A stretch of DNA of 64,000 nt from GCA-003244245 sp963822695 (GCA_963822695.1 CAWGJH010000021.1:1-64000); one strand, 5' to 3'; positions 34,851 through 44,207 are shown, counted from the stretch's first letter. Translations and numbers: made by a program. Notes: generated by a model from the sequence alone, not told the origin.

Positions 34851-36512
34851 TCAGGCGGAGGCAGGAACCACCGTTCCGCGACGACGTGCGAGCAACACCC
34901 CGCCAGAACCGAGCAGCACCAGCGCGGGCAGTCCAGTCACCAGCGACATGGGCAGGGAGCCACTGCCCCCACTACCCCCACCAGTCACTGGCGGAACGGC
35001 ACCACCGAGACTGGCCACCGGCGGAATCGCGCCACCGGGAAGCCTTATTGTGCTGTTGACGCTCTGGTTGTGAGGCAGTGCGACGTACGGGAACGTCGCA
35101 CTGAAGGGCACATCGTTGAAACTGACGAGGTCACCAGCAATAAGGGGGTTGACCAGACCGGTCTTGGCGGCGCCCTCCAGATACAGAACCTCGATGTCGA
35201 CGACATCATCAGCCAGACGCCGACCGTTCGGGTAACCCTGCCGGTCACCAGCGAGCAGACCGAGACGGTTCGGCACCAAGGACGGCGGAATGGTGGTGTT
35301 CAGTCGCAGCTCCTCGGACGGCACGAACTTCGCGGGGCTGACATCAGTGTTGAGGACCTGCGAGTTCAGGTCAGTCTGAATCGGCGCGGGTTTCCCATCC
35401 AACGTCGGCGCCTTCTTCGCGATCCCGGTGAGGAAGAGCTCCGCCAGATCGTGGCGCGGAGTAGCCGGAGCCGGAATGCCATAGATCCTTTGGACGAGAC
35501 GTGGTACTTCGGGGTTAAGGACCCGGTCGACGAAGGCGGGGATGGTGTGATCCGCCTCAGGGGGGATCGCGTTGAACGTGTCCTTGAGGCTCACCGGGTT
35601 TATCACTTCGTTGACCAGTGGGCTGCCCAGGCGCGACACCTGAACATAACCGCCAGTCGGCGTGGCCCTGCCTGGTGAGAGGTCCAGTGTCCTGCGTGAG
35701 GTGGCGCTCCACACGCCGATTACCGGGTTACGGGCGGAGTCGCCATGGAGCACCACATCGGTCACGGGCACCTGGAAGGCGATGGTGTTCACGTTGTACC
35801 CAGCCAGGGTGTCCTGGCCGATCTCGGTCAGGTTGGCGCCGTAGAGCAGGTCGAAGACACGCAGATCCAGGAAGAACGGGTCGTCGGCCTGGCCGACGAA
35901 ACTTTTCCCGCCACCCTCGACGGGGATCACCGCCTGTCGCCGCAGCTTGCCGTAGTCCGGCATCGACGCCGGGCCCGCATCCGACGGCGCCACCGGCGCA
36001 TCCCGGAGCAGGACCGTGCTCCTGCCGTCCTTGATCTCGGTCAGAGTGTAACTCTGCCGGAACAGCAGATTCTCATCATGCAGACTTCTCACTGGTCCGG
36101 TGTTGTACAAGAAAGTGTTGGCCTTGACGCGGCGGTCATCGGTATGGAAATCCCACCGGTAGGTGATGTCGGGTTTGCCATCACCATCACTGTCGATGTT
36201 GATGTCATGGTGGGTATCCGTGGCCCACGGATAGAAGGTCGGACCACCATTAGGCTCCTCCAAGGGAAACCAGTTCGCGATGAACGTCACCGTGCCCGGC
36301 TTGTCGGGACTCACGAAGGCATACACGTCAGTGTTATCCGCCTGTGGATCTGTCGCGATCAGCGGAGCTTCCCGGTGGCTCGAAGCGCTGGCGGCACCAG
36401 GGACCATGGCGAGCGATATCGTGAGCAGCGCCGTCCCGACGACGACCATCGCCATCGGGACACGACGCCTCCTCCGAAATAATCTCGAAGACGCGAGCGG
36501 GGACTGAGACAT
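34851..36512 (-). CDS. DUF4331 exported protein
   Basis: This 553-aa protein has an Arg-rich signal peptide (RLFRRRRRVP, then a hydrophobic core to GAASASSHREAP). The DUF4331 body (residues about 45-500) opens SSHREAPLIATDPQADNTDV and includes FIANWFPLEEPNGGP and DINIDSDGDGKPD. A C-terminal GGGSGGSGSLP linker, helix and RRR follow, like a cell-wall or membrane anchor without LPXTG. Function is unknown; the conserved His/Asp residues suggest metal or ligand binding at the surface. It is the first gene of the likely operon with the TPR and NicO proteins. AAGGATG precedes the ATG. Confidence 0.88.
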   Translation of the reverse strand: MSQSPLASSRLFRRRRRVPMAMVVVGTALLTISLAMVPGAASASSHREAPLIATDPQADNTDVYAFVSPDKPGTVTFIANWFPLEEPNGGPTFYPWATDTHHDINIDSDGDGKPDITYRWDFHTDDRRVKANTFLYNTGPVRSLHDENLLFRQSYTLTEIKDGRSTVLLRDAPVAPSDAGPASMPDYGKLRRQAVIPVEGGGKSFVGQADDPFFLDLRVFDLLYGANLTEIGQDTLAGYNVNTIAFQVPVTDVVLHGDSARNPVIGVWSATSRRTLDLSPGRATPTGGYVQVSRLGSPLVNEVINPVSLKDTFNAIPPEADHTIPAFVDRVLNPEVPRLVQRIYGIPAPATPRHDLAELFLTGIAKKAPTLDGKPAPIQTDLNSQVLNTDVSPAKFVPSEELRLNTTIPPSLVPNRLGLLAGDRQGYPNGRRLADDVVDIEVLYLEGAAKTGLVNPLIAGDLVSFNDVPFSATFPYVALPHNQSVNSTIRLPGGAIPPVASLGGAVPPVTGGGSGGSGSLPMSLVTGLPALVLLGSGGVLLARRRGTVVPASA

Positions 36513-36970
36513 CTGTCATCCTTTCACCGGCACAGAACCGGAAAGCCCTACCCGAGGGACGCGCACCGGTATGGCGCACACACTGACAACGGAACCCTCA
36601 ATGGCGTAACGAGCCGGTTGGCACCCGCGATACGAACCATTCTGTCCCCTAAACGGGGGAATCAGCCCACCTCACCCCATCGCCACAGTGGGACCCCGCC
36701 CACCGTAGAGCCGAGGAAACCAATTCCCTCGGGCACAATTCAGGGCCTTCGTGAAGGTTCGTCCGAGCGCGCTCTACGGTTCGCCACCAGATCGGGTGAT
36801 CCGCTCAGCGTGAGCAGCACGCGCTGAGCAACGACCCTACTTCCCCAACCGACGAGCTCGCGGCACTCCGGGCACCCCAGCCAGAGAGGGGCGTCAAACC
36901 CCATCGACCGGGGCCGGCGCGCGCAGTGCACCCCCTACGGCGAATTCAACGCGCTTCAACAGGAATGGTG
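36513..36970. other. Upstream region of the DUF4331 operon
   Basis: No gene was supported. A short TCCCC-TAAAC-GGGGA hairpin lies near 36646. The promoter of the operon should be here, but I could not assign -35/-10 boxes with confidence. Confidence 0.4.
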
Positions 36971-36974
36971 CAAC

Positions 36975-37200
36975 TCCATATGCTTTATCAGTTGGGGCTG
37001 TCGCATCGTGCGAAGCCGGGGCTGGCGAGATCGTTGATCCCGCTTCTCCGCCACCAGCACATCAATGACCTGCCCGAACTGATCGATCGCGCGATACAGG
37101 GAGACTCACCGACCGGCGACCTTGACCTAGGTCTCGGTCTCGGTCTCGTCGACGAACCAGCGATTGCCCGGGCGAGTGTCGGCATGGCCGGGCTGCGTCG
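36975..37200 (-). pseudogene. IS6-family transposase fragment
   Basis: The minus strand reads PGNRWFVDETETET, a stop, VKVAGR, then LYRAIDQFGQVIDVLVAEKR. This is the first DDE block of IS6/IS26-like transposases (RWFVDETYVKVAGRW..LYRAID). A small GAGACC tandem duplication and an in-frame stop interrupt it. Only about 70 codons of the usual 230 remain. Confidence 0.7.
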
Positions 37201-37226
37201 ATGAGCAAGGGCGTGAAGCGTAGTGC

Positions 37227-37319
37227 TCAGCGGTAGATCGTGACGTAGTCAACGGTGATCAGCTCAGCCTGCCTGAAGCTGTCATCCACCAACGCATCAG
37301 CCCAACCCCACGGCCAGCT
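37227..37319 (-). pseudogene. C-terminal fragment, glycoside-hydrolase-16-like
   Basis: A 30-codon open frame ends WADALVDDSFRQAELITVDY and VTIYR before the stop at 37227. The VDYVxIYR ending resembles the last strand of GH16 endoglucanases. No more of the protein is found upstream, where the sequence is unrelated. The identification is weak because it rests on about ten residues. Confidence 0.3.
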
Positions 37320-37366
37320 AAAATGAGCACCAACCAGGCGCCCGCTCAACCCGAGTGCTCAATGAG

Positions 37367-37413
37367 CCAACGGTGGCCCTCATCCCACTAACAGGAGTAA
37401 AGACCACCGTTGG
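37367..37413 (-). terminator. Inverted repeat downstream of the small-peptide gene
   Basis: CCAACGGTGG (37367-37376) and CCACCGTTGG (37404-37413) are perfectly complementary around a 27-nt loop, 21 nt past the stop of the 55-aa peptide gene. It is a plausible terminator for it. Confidence 0.45.
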
Positions 37414-37433
37414 AACACGCGAGAACTAGCGCC

Positions 37434-37601
37434 TCATAAAATATTGAGTCTTACTAGTCCTCCGTGGTGGCGACCGTAGCCACCACGGCGGTAGCCGTCG
37501 TCCCTCCCATAATGTGAACGTCCATAACCACCGTGACCGTAATAGTCATGATCACGCCCGTCATAGCGGCCACCAAACGAAAAGATCTCACTGATCCTCA
37601 T
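37434..37601 (-). CDS. 55-aa Gly/Tyr/Arg/His-rich peptide
   Basis: ATG 37601 lies 7 nt after GAGGAG. The peptide opens MRISEIFSFGGRYDGRDHDY, continues with GY/GH/GR repeats (YGHGGYGRSHYGRDDGYRRG) and ends GLVRLNIL. About two thirds of the residues are Gly, Tyr, Arg, His or Asp; there is no Cys. The fixed-looking N-terminal MRISEIFSFGG resembles a short leader. Codon use is host-like. Possible roles are a metal- or nucleic-acid-binding peptide, a phase-separating structural peptide, or a precursor for tailoring. No modifying enzyme is adjacent. The DUF1059-like gene lies upstream on the same strand. Confidence 0.65.
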   Translation of the reverse strand: MRISEIFSFGGRYDGRDHDYYGHGGYGRSHYGRDDGYRRGGYGRHHGGLVRLNIL

Positions 37602-37712
37602 TTACCACTCCTCTAATCTCTGTCGGAAACTTCTCTCCCTGGGCGCCCCTTCGCTAGGGAATTTTTCCTGACCTTCCGGTAGGTCGTCGTACGAAGCTGA
37701 CCTATCAGATGC

Positions 37713-37916
37713 TCACCAATACCAGAGGCACTTTAGGACTGCCGTACCGTCACACACGTCGAACTCGAGGTAACTCATCAAAGTCTCAGTGGCACTGCCG
37801 ATCCCGTGCTCATCCTTCAGGTGCTGCGCTACCTGACCCATCAGGTCATCCCTGTTAGACATGGCGAACTGGCTGCCGCACTCCTCATGCCCGCACTGGA
37901 AATGGTGCGTCTCCAT
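37713..37916 (-). CDS. DUF1059-like small protein
   Basis: This 67-aa protein opens METHHFQCGHEECGSQFAMS and continues with DLMGQVAQHLKDEHGIGSA and TETLMSYLE. The spacing C-x4-C ... H-x4-H resembles a small zinc-finger or DUF1059 module. ATG 37916 has AAGGATGAGG upstream; an in-frame ATG at 37934 would add six residues. It precedes the Gly/Tyr-rich peptide gene on the same strand by 112 nt, and the two may be co-transcribed. No function is known for the family. Confidence 0.6.
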   Translation of the reverse strand: METHHFQCGHEECGSQFAMSNRDDLMGQVAQHLKDEHGIGSATETLMSYLEFDVCDGTAVLKCLWYW

Positions 37917-38087
37917 AACCTCATCCTTCGACATCAGGCGGCAACCGCGAGGACCACGACCGCCTTCCACACGACCTAACCTTCGGACAGCGAGCCCACC
38001 TGGTTCAGCCCTTGACCGAGTTGTAACCTCATCTACCCACAGATATGATCATCTGACCGCGAGCCGCCACCGACCCCATCGTTAATC

Positions 38088-38116
38088 TTGTTGTTGAGTA
38101 ATAAGCGGGGTATAAT
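38088..38116 (+). promoter_or_regulatory. Near-consensus sigma-70-type promoter
   Basis: TTGTTG (38088-38093), a 17-nt spacer and a perfect TATAAT (38111-38116) read rightward. The region directly downstream holds copy B of the dispersed repeat and the 3' end of a gene on the other strand, with no recognised plus-strand gene. Confidence 0.6.
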
Positions 38117-38184
38117 TGCCGGCCGTCGCGTCAGGTAGGCACCGGCCCCACAGGCCAGTTCCTGGGGGTCGTCACTCATCTCGC

Positions 38185-38290
38185 GTGCACGCCGGGCCGG
38201 TCTCGCTTGCTGTGCGCGGCCTGACGGCCGTGCTCGCGCGGACCGGACCGTCGGCCGGCGGTGGTCACTGTGTCCAACGGCAGCGAGTGG
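38185..38290 (+). repeat. Dispersed repeat, copy B
   Basis: It starts GCGTGCACGCCGGGCCGGTC and aligns with 26838-26950 at about 75-80% identity. It lies 70 nt downstream of a near-consensus promoter, so it may be transcribed. Confidence 0.55.
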
Positions 38291-38311
38291 CCTCTGGCCT
38301 CGTACCCGATT

Positions 38312-40673
38312 TCACTCGACTCTGCGGAGATCCCTACAGCCCGGCTGCGAATCGCGGCAGAGTGCCAGGAAATAGAGGCCGCGTTCTCCGGCAGCTGCGA
38401 TCGTCGTCAACGTCGCTACGAGGTGGAACAAGCCGCCCGCGACGCGCAATGACGTGAGTGCTGCACCGGTGATGGGATCCCAGATCCGCAACTCCCCACC
38501 GGTGTCGGCGGAGGCCAGCCAAGAACCGTCCGGGATTGCCCCCAATGCCGACACTCCGCTGGTGTGGCCGGTGAGGGTGTGGCGGGCGGTGCCGCTGATC
38601 GGATCCCAGATCCGTACCTCCTGGTCACTGGTGGAGGCTAGCCACGACCCGTCCGGGGCAACCACGAATGATTGCACCTGACCGGGGTGGCCGCTATGCG
38701 CCCGGGATAGCGCTGGGTGGGGTAGATCGGGCAGCGCGGTGATGGCCCGCAGGTGTGGGCCAGTCAGCCCGGCGAGCAACTGCTCGACGACAGCTTTGGT
38801 CGGACCGTCGCCAGGCAGCCGGGTGGCCAAGGTCGCGGCGAGTGACCCTGAGGGTCGCAGCGGCCCGAGAACATGGGCGTTCTGCCGCACCGCCGTACCC
38901 AAGATGCGCGACACCGGGTCATCGGACAGGGCGAGGTTGGCTTCCAGCCCCGCTGGTCCGATGTACTCGAGTTTCCCGACCAGCCATCAAGGATAATGCA
39001 GGCACGTTCGTAGCTCGTGGTTCAGGCCCGCGCCCCGCAGGTGGGTGAGCAGCCATGCCCAAAGATAGGTCTGTTCGGCGGGCAGCTGCCACCACATCCT
39101 GCTTCCGCCCTCATCCGGGACGAGGCTGCGGTGGGCGTCGATCAGCGCCCGATCCAACTCCCCGCGCCGGTGTTGAGTCTGTTCGCGCAGATAGGCATGG
39201 GTGACGTCGTGCAGCACCACCCGGTCGGGGTCCTGCCGGTAGTCGCTGACCAGAGCCAGATCAGCCAGGCGCTGGCAGTACCGCCGGGTCTGAAAAATCG
39301 ACCAGCCGCCGGTGGCTTTCCAATACCTGGCCAGCACCGGGCCCGGGATCGCCACGTCCTCCCCGAACACCGCCAACTCCAAGTAGCGATCCCGCTGATC
39401 CGCGGTCAGCCGGCTTACACCGACCCCGATCGTCCGGGCCACCGCCGTGTGCCGCTCCTCGGCATCAGTGACATCCAGCGCGGTCGGGCCCGTCGCTCGC
39501 AGTTCGTGGAGGATCTCGCACATCGAGTCCTCCGCGGTGCGTCCGGCACTCGGATCGGCCCTCACCGCGCCGTTGACCAGTGCCAGGAGCACCGGCCACC
39601 GCCCGGTCACCGCTAGCAACCCGGCCACCACACCACCCGACACCCCGGCTATCCCGCCAGTCAGCAACTGCGCTGCCTCGCCTCGGCCCATCTCATCGAC
39701 TCGGATCAGCTCAGCCGCACGCGGCAGCACTCCACGCACCCGGGTTGTGAACAACCGGACTGCCGCAGGCCCACCGATTACGAACGGCTCGACCTGGGCA
39801 GCGCTCCACACGTCATCCACCACCAGCAGCACCCGCCGATCACCCAGCACGCGCCCCAATTCCGCGCCCGCCGCCACGGGATGAGTCACCACTGGCCGAT
39901 CACGACCTAGAAGGGCCACCACGTTGGCGACCTTCTCAGCCAGCTCCGGCCCTGCGGAATCCTCCCTGATGGTCACCCATACCACCCCGTTGGGGAAGCG
40001 TTGTTGGATCTCCTGGCGGTGGACCAACAGCCGAGCCAGCGTGGTCTTCCCGAACCCCCGGCACCCCACAAGCCGGTCGTCATCCCCACCGCGCTCGCCC
40101 CGGCCGCGTCACCGCCACCACCAGGTCCTCCATCAACCCCGGCCGGGCGACCTCGTCACCTCGCAACGGAGGCACCGCGAACATCGGTTCCCGCCAGCGC
40201 ACCGAGCCACCGGACCGGTTCTGGCCCGGCTCGACCAGCGCCTGATACAGCGCTGTCTCCAGACCCTCTGGGGTGGTCACTGTCCTGATCATGATCCCAC
40301 TGTCGGACAACGAGTTCCGAAACTCCTCCTGACGCGCACCGTGCCCGATATCCCGGAACAACTCCGCGGGACCCTGCGCATCCTCACCGACCAGGAACAT
40401 CAACCGGGGCAGGCCCGCCTTGCCCGCCTCGTCGAACTCCAACTCCGTGTAAGACAGGTCCGGACGATCGCGCACCGGCGAGCCGTACCGGAAACCCACA
40501 ATTCCCACGAACACCTCAGCGCTGCGAACCGCCTCCCGACACACCTGCGCGGGTGGCCGTGAATCAGCGGTGAAATACGCCATATCCACCGGCATACCCT
40601 CGGCCCGGATCACCGCGGACTCCGCCGCATCGACGAACGATCGACCGACCGGCAACCGGCGGAGCTCTGACAC
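38312..40673 (-). pseudogene. DUF4062-NB-ARC-WD40 STAND protein, decayed
   Basis: A single ancestral gene is spread over several breaks. GTG 40673 starts mid-way into a DUF4062 domain (SELRRLPVGRSFVDAAESAV, ICREAV-like region, GFRYGSPVRD); its first strand is missing. Around 40075 one-base losses interrupt the linker and the P-loop (GxxGFGKTTLARLL). The NB-ARC domain follows (VLLVVDDVW Walker B, LFTTRVRGVLPRA). A TGA replaces a sense codon at 38987, after LRTCLHYP, and the same frame then continues into WD40 repeats (GSWLASTSDQEVRIWDPISG, GSWLASADTGGELRIWDPIT). Only two to three WD repeats remain. Such STAND proteins act as NTP-driven sensors in conflict or signalling systems; this copy is dead or nearly so. 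Confidence 0.75.
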
Positions 40674-40906
40674 CGCCGCAGGGGTCTACGACGTGATCCC
40701 AGACGGCGAGTTCCAGCCGGGTGTGTTCCGCCTTGGTTCGTCTGACCATTGTGGAGATTCCAGTTCGGGCGCCTGGAGGACGATCGGTGGATGCGGTGGC
40801 CAGATTTGAAGGCGACAAATCCGGTGTTCCTGGCATGTCTGTCTACTGGCCCTTCCCAGGTCGGACATCGGTGAAGCTTGTCCGGGGTCGAGCCGGCTGA
40901 GAATCG

Positions 40907-41647
40907 TCATCGAGTGGGTGTGGGGGAGACGGTGGCGAGCGCCTGCAGCAGTGTGGGCCAGGCTGACTCACCGATCCGGGCCAGCAGCGTGGCTTTCCCG
41001 GCCGGTCCGGGTCGAAAGACGGCGGTCTCGCCGGGGCCGAGGTCGCGCAGGACGGCGGGCTGCGGCTGGCGGATATCGAGGGCGCTGGAGATCAGCACCA
41101 GGTCTTTGCCAGCGGGGGGTTGTTCGGACAGTACCTGCAGCGTCGCCCGTTGCTCGGCCGCTACCCCTCCGCGATTGGCCCAGGTGCTGGAGGCATCCAA
41201 CCGGTCGTCGTCGGTCACGGGGACGAGGTTCACCAGCCGTCCGGTGGTCTCGGTGCGGCACAACCGAGCGGTGCGCACCGCCGCGATCGGCAGGTTCAAT
41301 GCGCGCATCGCCGCGCCGATCTGCTCGGCGTGTTGGCGGCCGATGGCGGTCAGCTCACTTTGCGTGGCGCAGTCGTGGTTGGCTGCTTGCTCCGGGGTGA
41401 CCGTCCCGGACCGTTCGTCGCGCTCGGTATGACGCATCCACAGCAACAACCCGCCCTCGCGCAAGGCTCGCACCAGCGCGGCACCGTGCACGGGTCCGGT
41501 GATCTCAGCCGCACCGATCTTGCCCGGCGCTGCCGGCGATGTGGGTTGCGATACGCCCGAGGATCTGTTGCCGCACGCGCCGAGAGCAAGGCTGATCGTC
41601 ACCAGCAACCCCGCCACAGCCGCCCGTCGTGTCCGTCCAATGGACAT
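40907..41647 (-). CDS. Histidine-phosphatase-family lipoprotein
   Basis: This 246-aa protein has a lipoprotein signal (VAGLLVTISLALGACGNRSS, lipobox LGAC). The histidine phosphatase domain has the core WMRHTERDE (RHT in place of RHG), an LTAIGRQHAEQIGAAMRAL helix and ARLCRTETTGRLV. Catalysis uses a phosphohistidine in the RH motif. The His is present, but the Gly-to-Thr change is unusual though seen in secreted members. The distal His normally found near the C-terminus is not obvious (LVLISSALDI replaces the usual VSH). It may be non-catalytic. It is the last gene of an operon with the LpqO-like lipoprotein and the permease. Confidence 0.82.
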   Translation of the reverse strand: MSIGRTRRAAVAGLLVTISLALGACGNRSSGVSQPTSPAAPGKIGAAEITGPVHGAALVRALREGGLLLWMRHTERDERSGTVTPEQAANHDCATQSELTAIGRQHAEQIGAAMRALNLPIAAVRTARLCRTETTGRLVNLVPVTDDDRLDASSTWANRGGVAAEQRATLQVLSEQPPAGKDLVLISSALDIRQPQPAVLRDLGPGETAVFRPGPAGKATLLARIGESAWPTLLQALATVSPTPTR

Positions 41648-41711
41648 GTTTCCCCACCTCGAATCGTGATGCCCTCACACGTCGCTATCGAAATATGAGC
41701 ATTCTGTCTGG

Positions 41712-42665
41712 CTAGTGTGCGTTGGTGGTGTTCAGGGCGGCGCGCAGACCCTGGGCGAGTGTGGTGGCCTCTCCGGTGGCCCAAAAATGCATGTAAAACA
41801 GCCGGGGAGACTCATAGAGCAGGTGGTTGTGCAGCGAGATGATCGTGATGCCGTGCGCCTGCAGGGCTTGGATCATCGGATTGATCTGGTCAGCGGTCAT
41901 CGCAAAGTCGCCATTGATGGCCGCTTGGCTCCCACCCAGCGGCTGAAACATCAGCAACGTGGAGGCTTCCATCAACGAGGGCAGTGGGAGGTTGGCGCGG
42001 GTGTCGGTGATCTGCTGGGTGAGGGGGACGTGGAACTGGTACACGCCGTGCGCATCGTCGCCTTTGACGCCGATGATGCGGTCCAGGGCAGTGGTATCGA
42101 GCGGCATAGGGGCCTCAGTCGCCGCAGGCGCGCTCAGCGGCATGCCGGTGAGCGCGAAGGCAGCATGCACGGTGCCGGCGATGGCTACCGGGTCGCCGTA
42201 GCCAATGTAGTGTACCCACCACAGACGTGGGGTCTCGTCCTGCAGATGCTTGTGGATGGCAGTCACTTCCACCGTGTGATCCTGCTCCAGGCGGGTGAGC
42301 ACTTTATTCAACTCCTCGCCGGTGACGGTGGCCTCGCCGATCATGACCGCAGCGCCGGGCGTGGTTTGGTGGAACATCGCCTCAGCACCGAGTTCCATGC
42401 CCGGATTTTCGGTCACGCCGGCGTTGACGACGTGGAGATCGGTCCGGAGGAATTCAGCGGTATGGACATCACCTTCTTCGGTCTTCAGCGGGCTGCCCAT
42501 GGCACGGCCGACGGCATTCCAGTCAACCTGTGAGCGAGGGGGGCCGGTCGGTGATGGTGCCCCCGGGGCACCGCAGCCGCCAGCGAGCAGGGCACCGAGA
42601 GCGATCACGACGCCCGCCCTGCGCAGGTCGATGGCACTGATGGGGATGGATTGTAGGTTCAGCAT
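41712..42665 (-). CDS. DUF1259 (LppY/LpqO-like) lipoprotein
   Basis: This 317-aa protein has a lipoprotein signal (VVIALGALLAGGCGAPGAPS). Two related DUF1259 halves follow: RSQVDWNAVGRAMG ... VTGEELNKVLTRLEQDHTVE, IHKHLQDETPRLWWVHYIGY and ALDRIIGVKGDDAHGVYQFH ... GITIISLHNHLLYESPRLFY. The matched HxHLxxExPRLxxxH motifs suggest a duplicated metal- or ligand-binding fold on the outside of the membrane. Function is unknown, although mycobacterial LpqO/LppY belong here. AAGGAG precedes the ATG by 8 nt. It follows the permease gene with a 30-nt gap. Confidence 0.87.
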   Translation of the reverse strand: MLNLQSIPISAIDLRRAGVVIALGALLAGGCGAPGAPSPTGPPRSQVDWNAVGRAMGSPLKTEEGDVHTAEFLRTDLHVVNAGVTENPGMELGAEAMFHQTTPGAAVMIGEATVTGEELNKVLTRLEQDHTVEVTAIHKHLQDETPRLWWVHYIGYGDPVAIAGTVHAAFALTGMPLSAPAATEAPMPLDTTALDRIIGVKGDDAHGVYQFHVPLTQQITDTRANLPLPSLMEASTLLMFQPLGGSQAAINGDFAMTADQINPMIQALQAHGITIISLHNHLLYESPRLFYMHFWATGEATTLAQGLRAALNTTNAH

Positions 42666-42695
42666 TGTCCGGTCTCCTTGCCAGCGGCGGTGTAG

Positions 42696-43967
42696 TTAAT
42701 GGGGGCTGTGGTCTGGACGTCGGCGCCGAAGGAGCAGGCGACCGGCCAGACCCACGGCGAGCACAGCGAGTCCCGCGAGCAGCGCGGTGATCGGGAGGGT
42801 GACGATCAGCACCGCGCAGCCAGCCATACCGAGGATGTGCAGCGCACGCGGCCACCGCCGCTGCTCGGCCGGCTGGGTCAGGGCAGCGGCATTGGCGATG
42901 GCGTAGTAGACCAGCACCCCCACCGAGGAAAACCCGATCACGCCTCGCAGATCAGCGATCACGACCAGCACGCTGACCAGGACGGCGAGAGCGGCTTCGG
43001 CATGGTGAGGCACCCGAAATCGTGGATGCACGGCAGCCAACCAGGACGGCAGATCGTGGTGACGGGCCATCGCCAGGATGGTGCGTCCGACACCGGCGAT
43101 CAGCGCCAGCAGCGCGCCGAGGCTGGCCAGCGCCGCGCCAACACGTACCACTGGGGTAAGCGAGCCCGCTCCCGCGGCAGTGACGGCCTCGACGAGCGGC
43201 GCGGTCGCGCTGGCCAGCCGGTCCGGACCAGCGGCAAGCAAGGCGGCCAGACCAACGGCGAGATAGATCACCACTGTGATTGCCAGCGCGATCGGGATCG
43301 CGCGCGGAATCGTGCGCTCGGGATCGCGGACTTCCTCACCCATGGTCGCGATGCGGGCATAGCCGGCAAAGGCAAAAAACAACAGCCCGGCGGACTGCAG
43401 CACCCCATAGACGCCACCATGGATGGTCGCCAACGACCCGACCAGGTGGACGCCGCTGGCCACCGCGATGCCGGCCACAATCACCACCAGCGCAACCACA
43501 GTGGCGGCAACCAGGACCCGAGCTGCCATCGCCGTCTTGGTCACGCCCCGGTAGTTCAGCGCGGCCAGCTCCAGCACCCCCACCACAGCCACCAACCGCT
43601 GCGCCCACCACGGCCCCGGCACTGCATAGTTCGCGAACGTCAACACCATCGCCGCGCACGACGCGGTCTTGCCGAGCACAAAACCCCACCCCGCCGTGAA
43701 CCCCCACCAGGCGCCAAGCCGCTCCCGCCCATAGATGTAGGTCCCACCCGAGGTCGGATACACTGCGGCTAGCTGTGCGGACGCGGTCGCGTTGCAATAG
43801 GCGATCACCGCCGCGATCACCAAACCCACCAGCAACCCAGAGCCCGCCGCGCGAGCGGCCGGCCCGAATGCCCCAAACACTCCGGCGCCGATCATCGACC
43901 CCACACCGATGACCACCGCATCCCCGGTGCCCAACCGGCGAGCCAAACCCGGCGGCGAGGACATCAT
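42696..43967 (-). CDS. APC-superfamily amino-acid permease
   Basis: This 423-aa membrane protein has about 12 helices. The APC signature opens GDAVVIGVGSMIGAGVFGAF in helix 1 (substrate-binding GSxxGAGVF). It continues with AVIAYCNATASAQLAAVYPT, SGGTYIYGRERLG, LFFAFAGYARIATMGEEVRD (conserved loop before the helix-6 break) and PERTIPRAIPIALAITVVIY. The substrate is probably a cationic or neutral amino acid or polyamine, but this cannot be fixed from sequence. ATG 43967 is followed by a second ATG; the ribosome site is weak. It is first in a likely operon with two lipoproteins. Confidence 0.9.
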   Translation of the reverse strand: MMSSPPGLARRLGTGDAVVIGVGSMIGAGVFGAFGPAARAAGSGLLVGLVIAAVIAYCNATASAQLAAVYPTSGGTYIYGRERLGAWWGFTAGWGFVLGKTASCAAMVLTFANYAVPGPWWAQRLVAVVGVLELAALNYRGVTKTAMAARVLVAATVVALVVIVAGIAVASGVHLVGSLATIHGGVYGVLQSAGLLFFAFAGYARIATMGEEVRDPERTIPRAIPIALAITVVIYLAVGLAALLAAGPDRLASATAPLVEAVTAAGAGSLTPVVRVGAALASLGALLALIAGVGRTILAMARHHDLPSWLAAVHPRFRVPHHAEAALAVLVSVLVVIADLRGVIGFSSVGVLVYYAIANAAALTQPAEQRRWPRALHILGMAGCAVLIVTLPITALLAGLAVLAVGLAGRLLLRRRRPDHSPH

Positions 43968-44062
43968 TGCCCACCATGCCCTCTCGCGCGGATCCCCATG
44001 CGGCCCCGCCTTACCCCTCAGGACTCACTATCGCCGGGTCGAGACTATCGCTGCCATCGACT

Positions 44063-44180
44063 TCATGCAGCGCGCGAGACCGCTTCTGCTGACGGCTCGC
44101 CGACGATGAGGTGGCGGACCGCCAGTCCGGTGGCGAGCAGCTCGAGGGCCTTGCGCGGGGCGATGTCGCTCTCGACGCGG
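44063..44180 (-). pseudogene. C-terminal coding fragment next to the tRNA-Gly scar
   Basis: An open frame reads RVESDIAPRKALELLATGLA and VRHLIVGEPSAEAVSRAA before the stop at 44063-44065. It looks coding but has no start; upstream it runs into the tRNA-Gly remnant. I do not recognise it. Confidence 0.3.
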
Positions 44181-44204
44181 ATTCGGTTCCCGTCACCCGC
44201 TCCA
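44173..44204 (+). pseudogene. 3' end of tRNA-Gly, attachment-site scar
   Basis: GCGGATTCGGTTCCCGTC followed by ACCCGCTCCA matches the T arm, acceptor strand and CCA of an actinobacterial tRNA-Gly. The T loop is altered. No 5' half precedes it. The perfect terminator immediately downstream is what usually follows such a gene, so the tRNA's own flank is retained. Confidence 0.6.
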
Positions 44205-44207
44205 TTT

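Noticed and set aside
42699..43772. 357-codon frame antisense to the APC permease
   Set aside because: Composition is that of a shadow frame (His/Arg/Gly-rich) and the permease is clear on the other strand.
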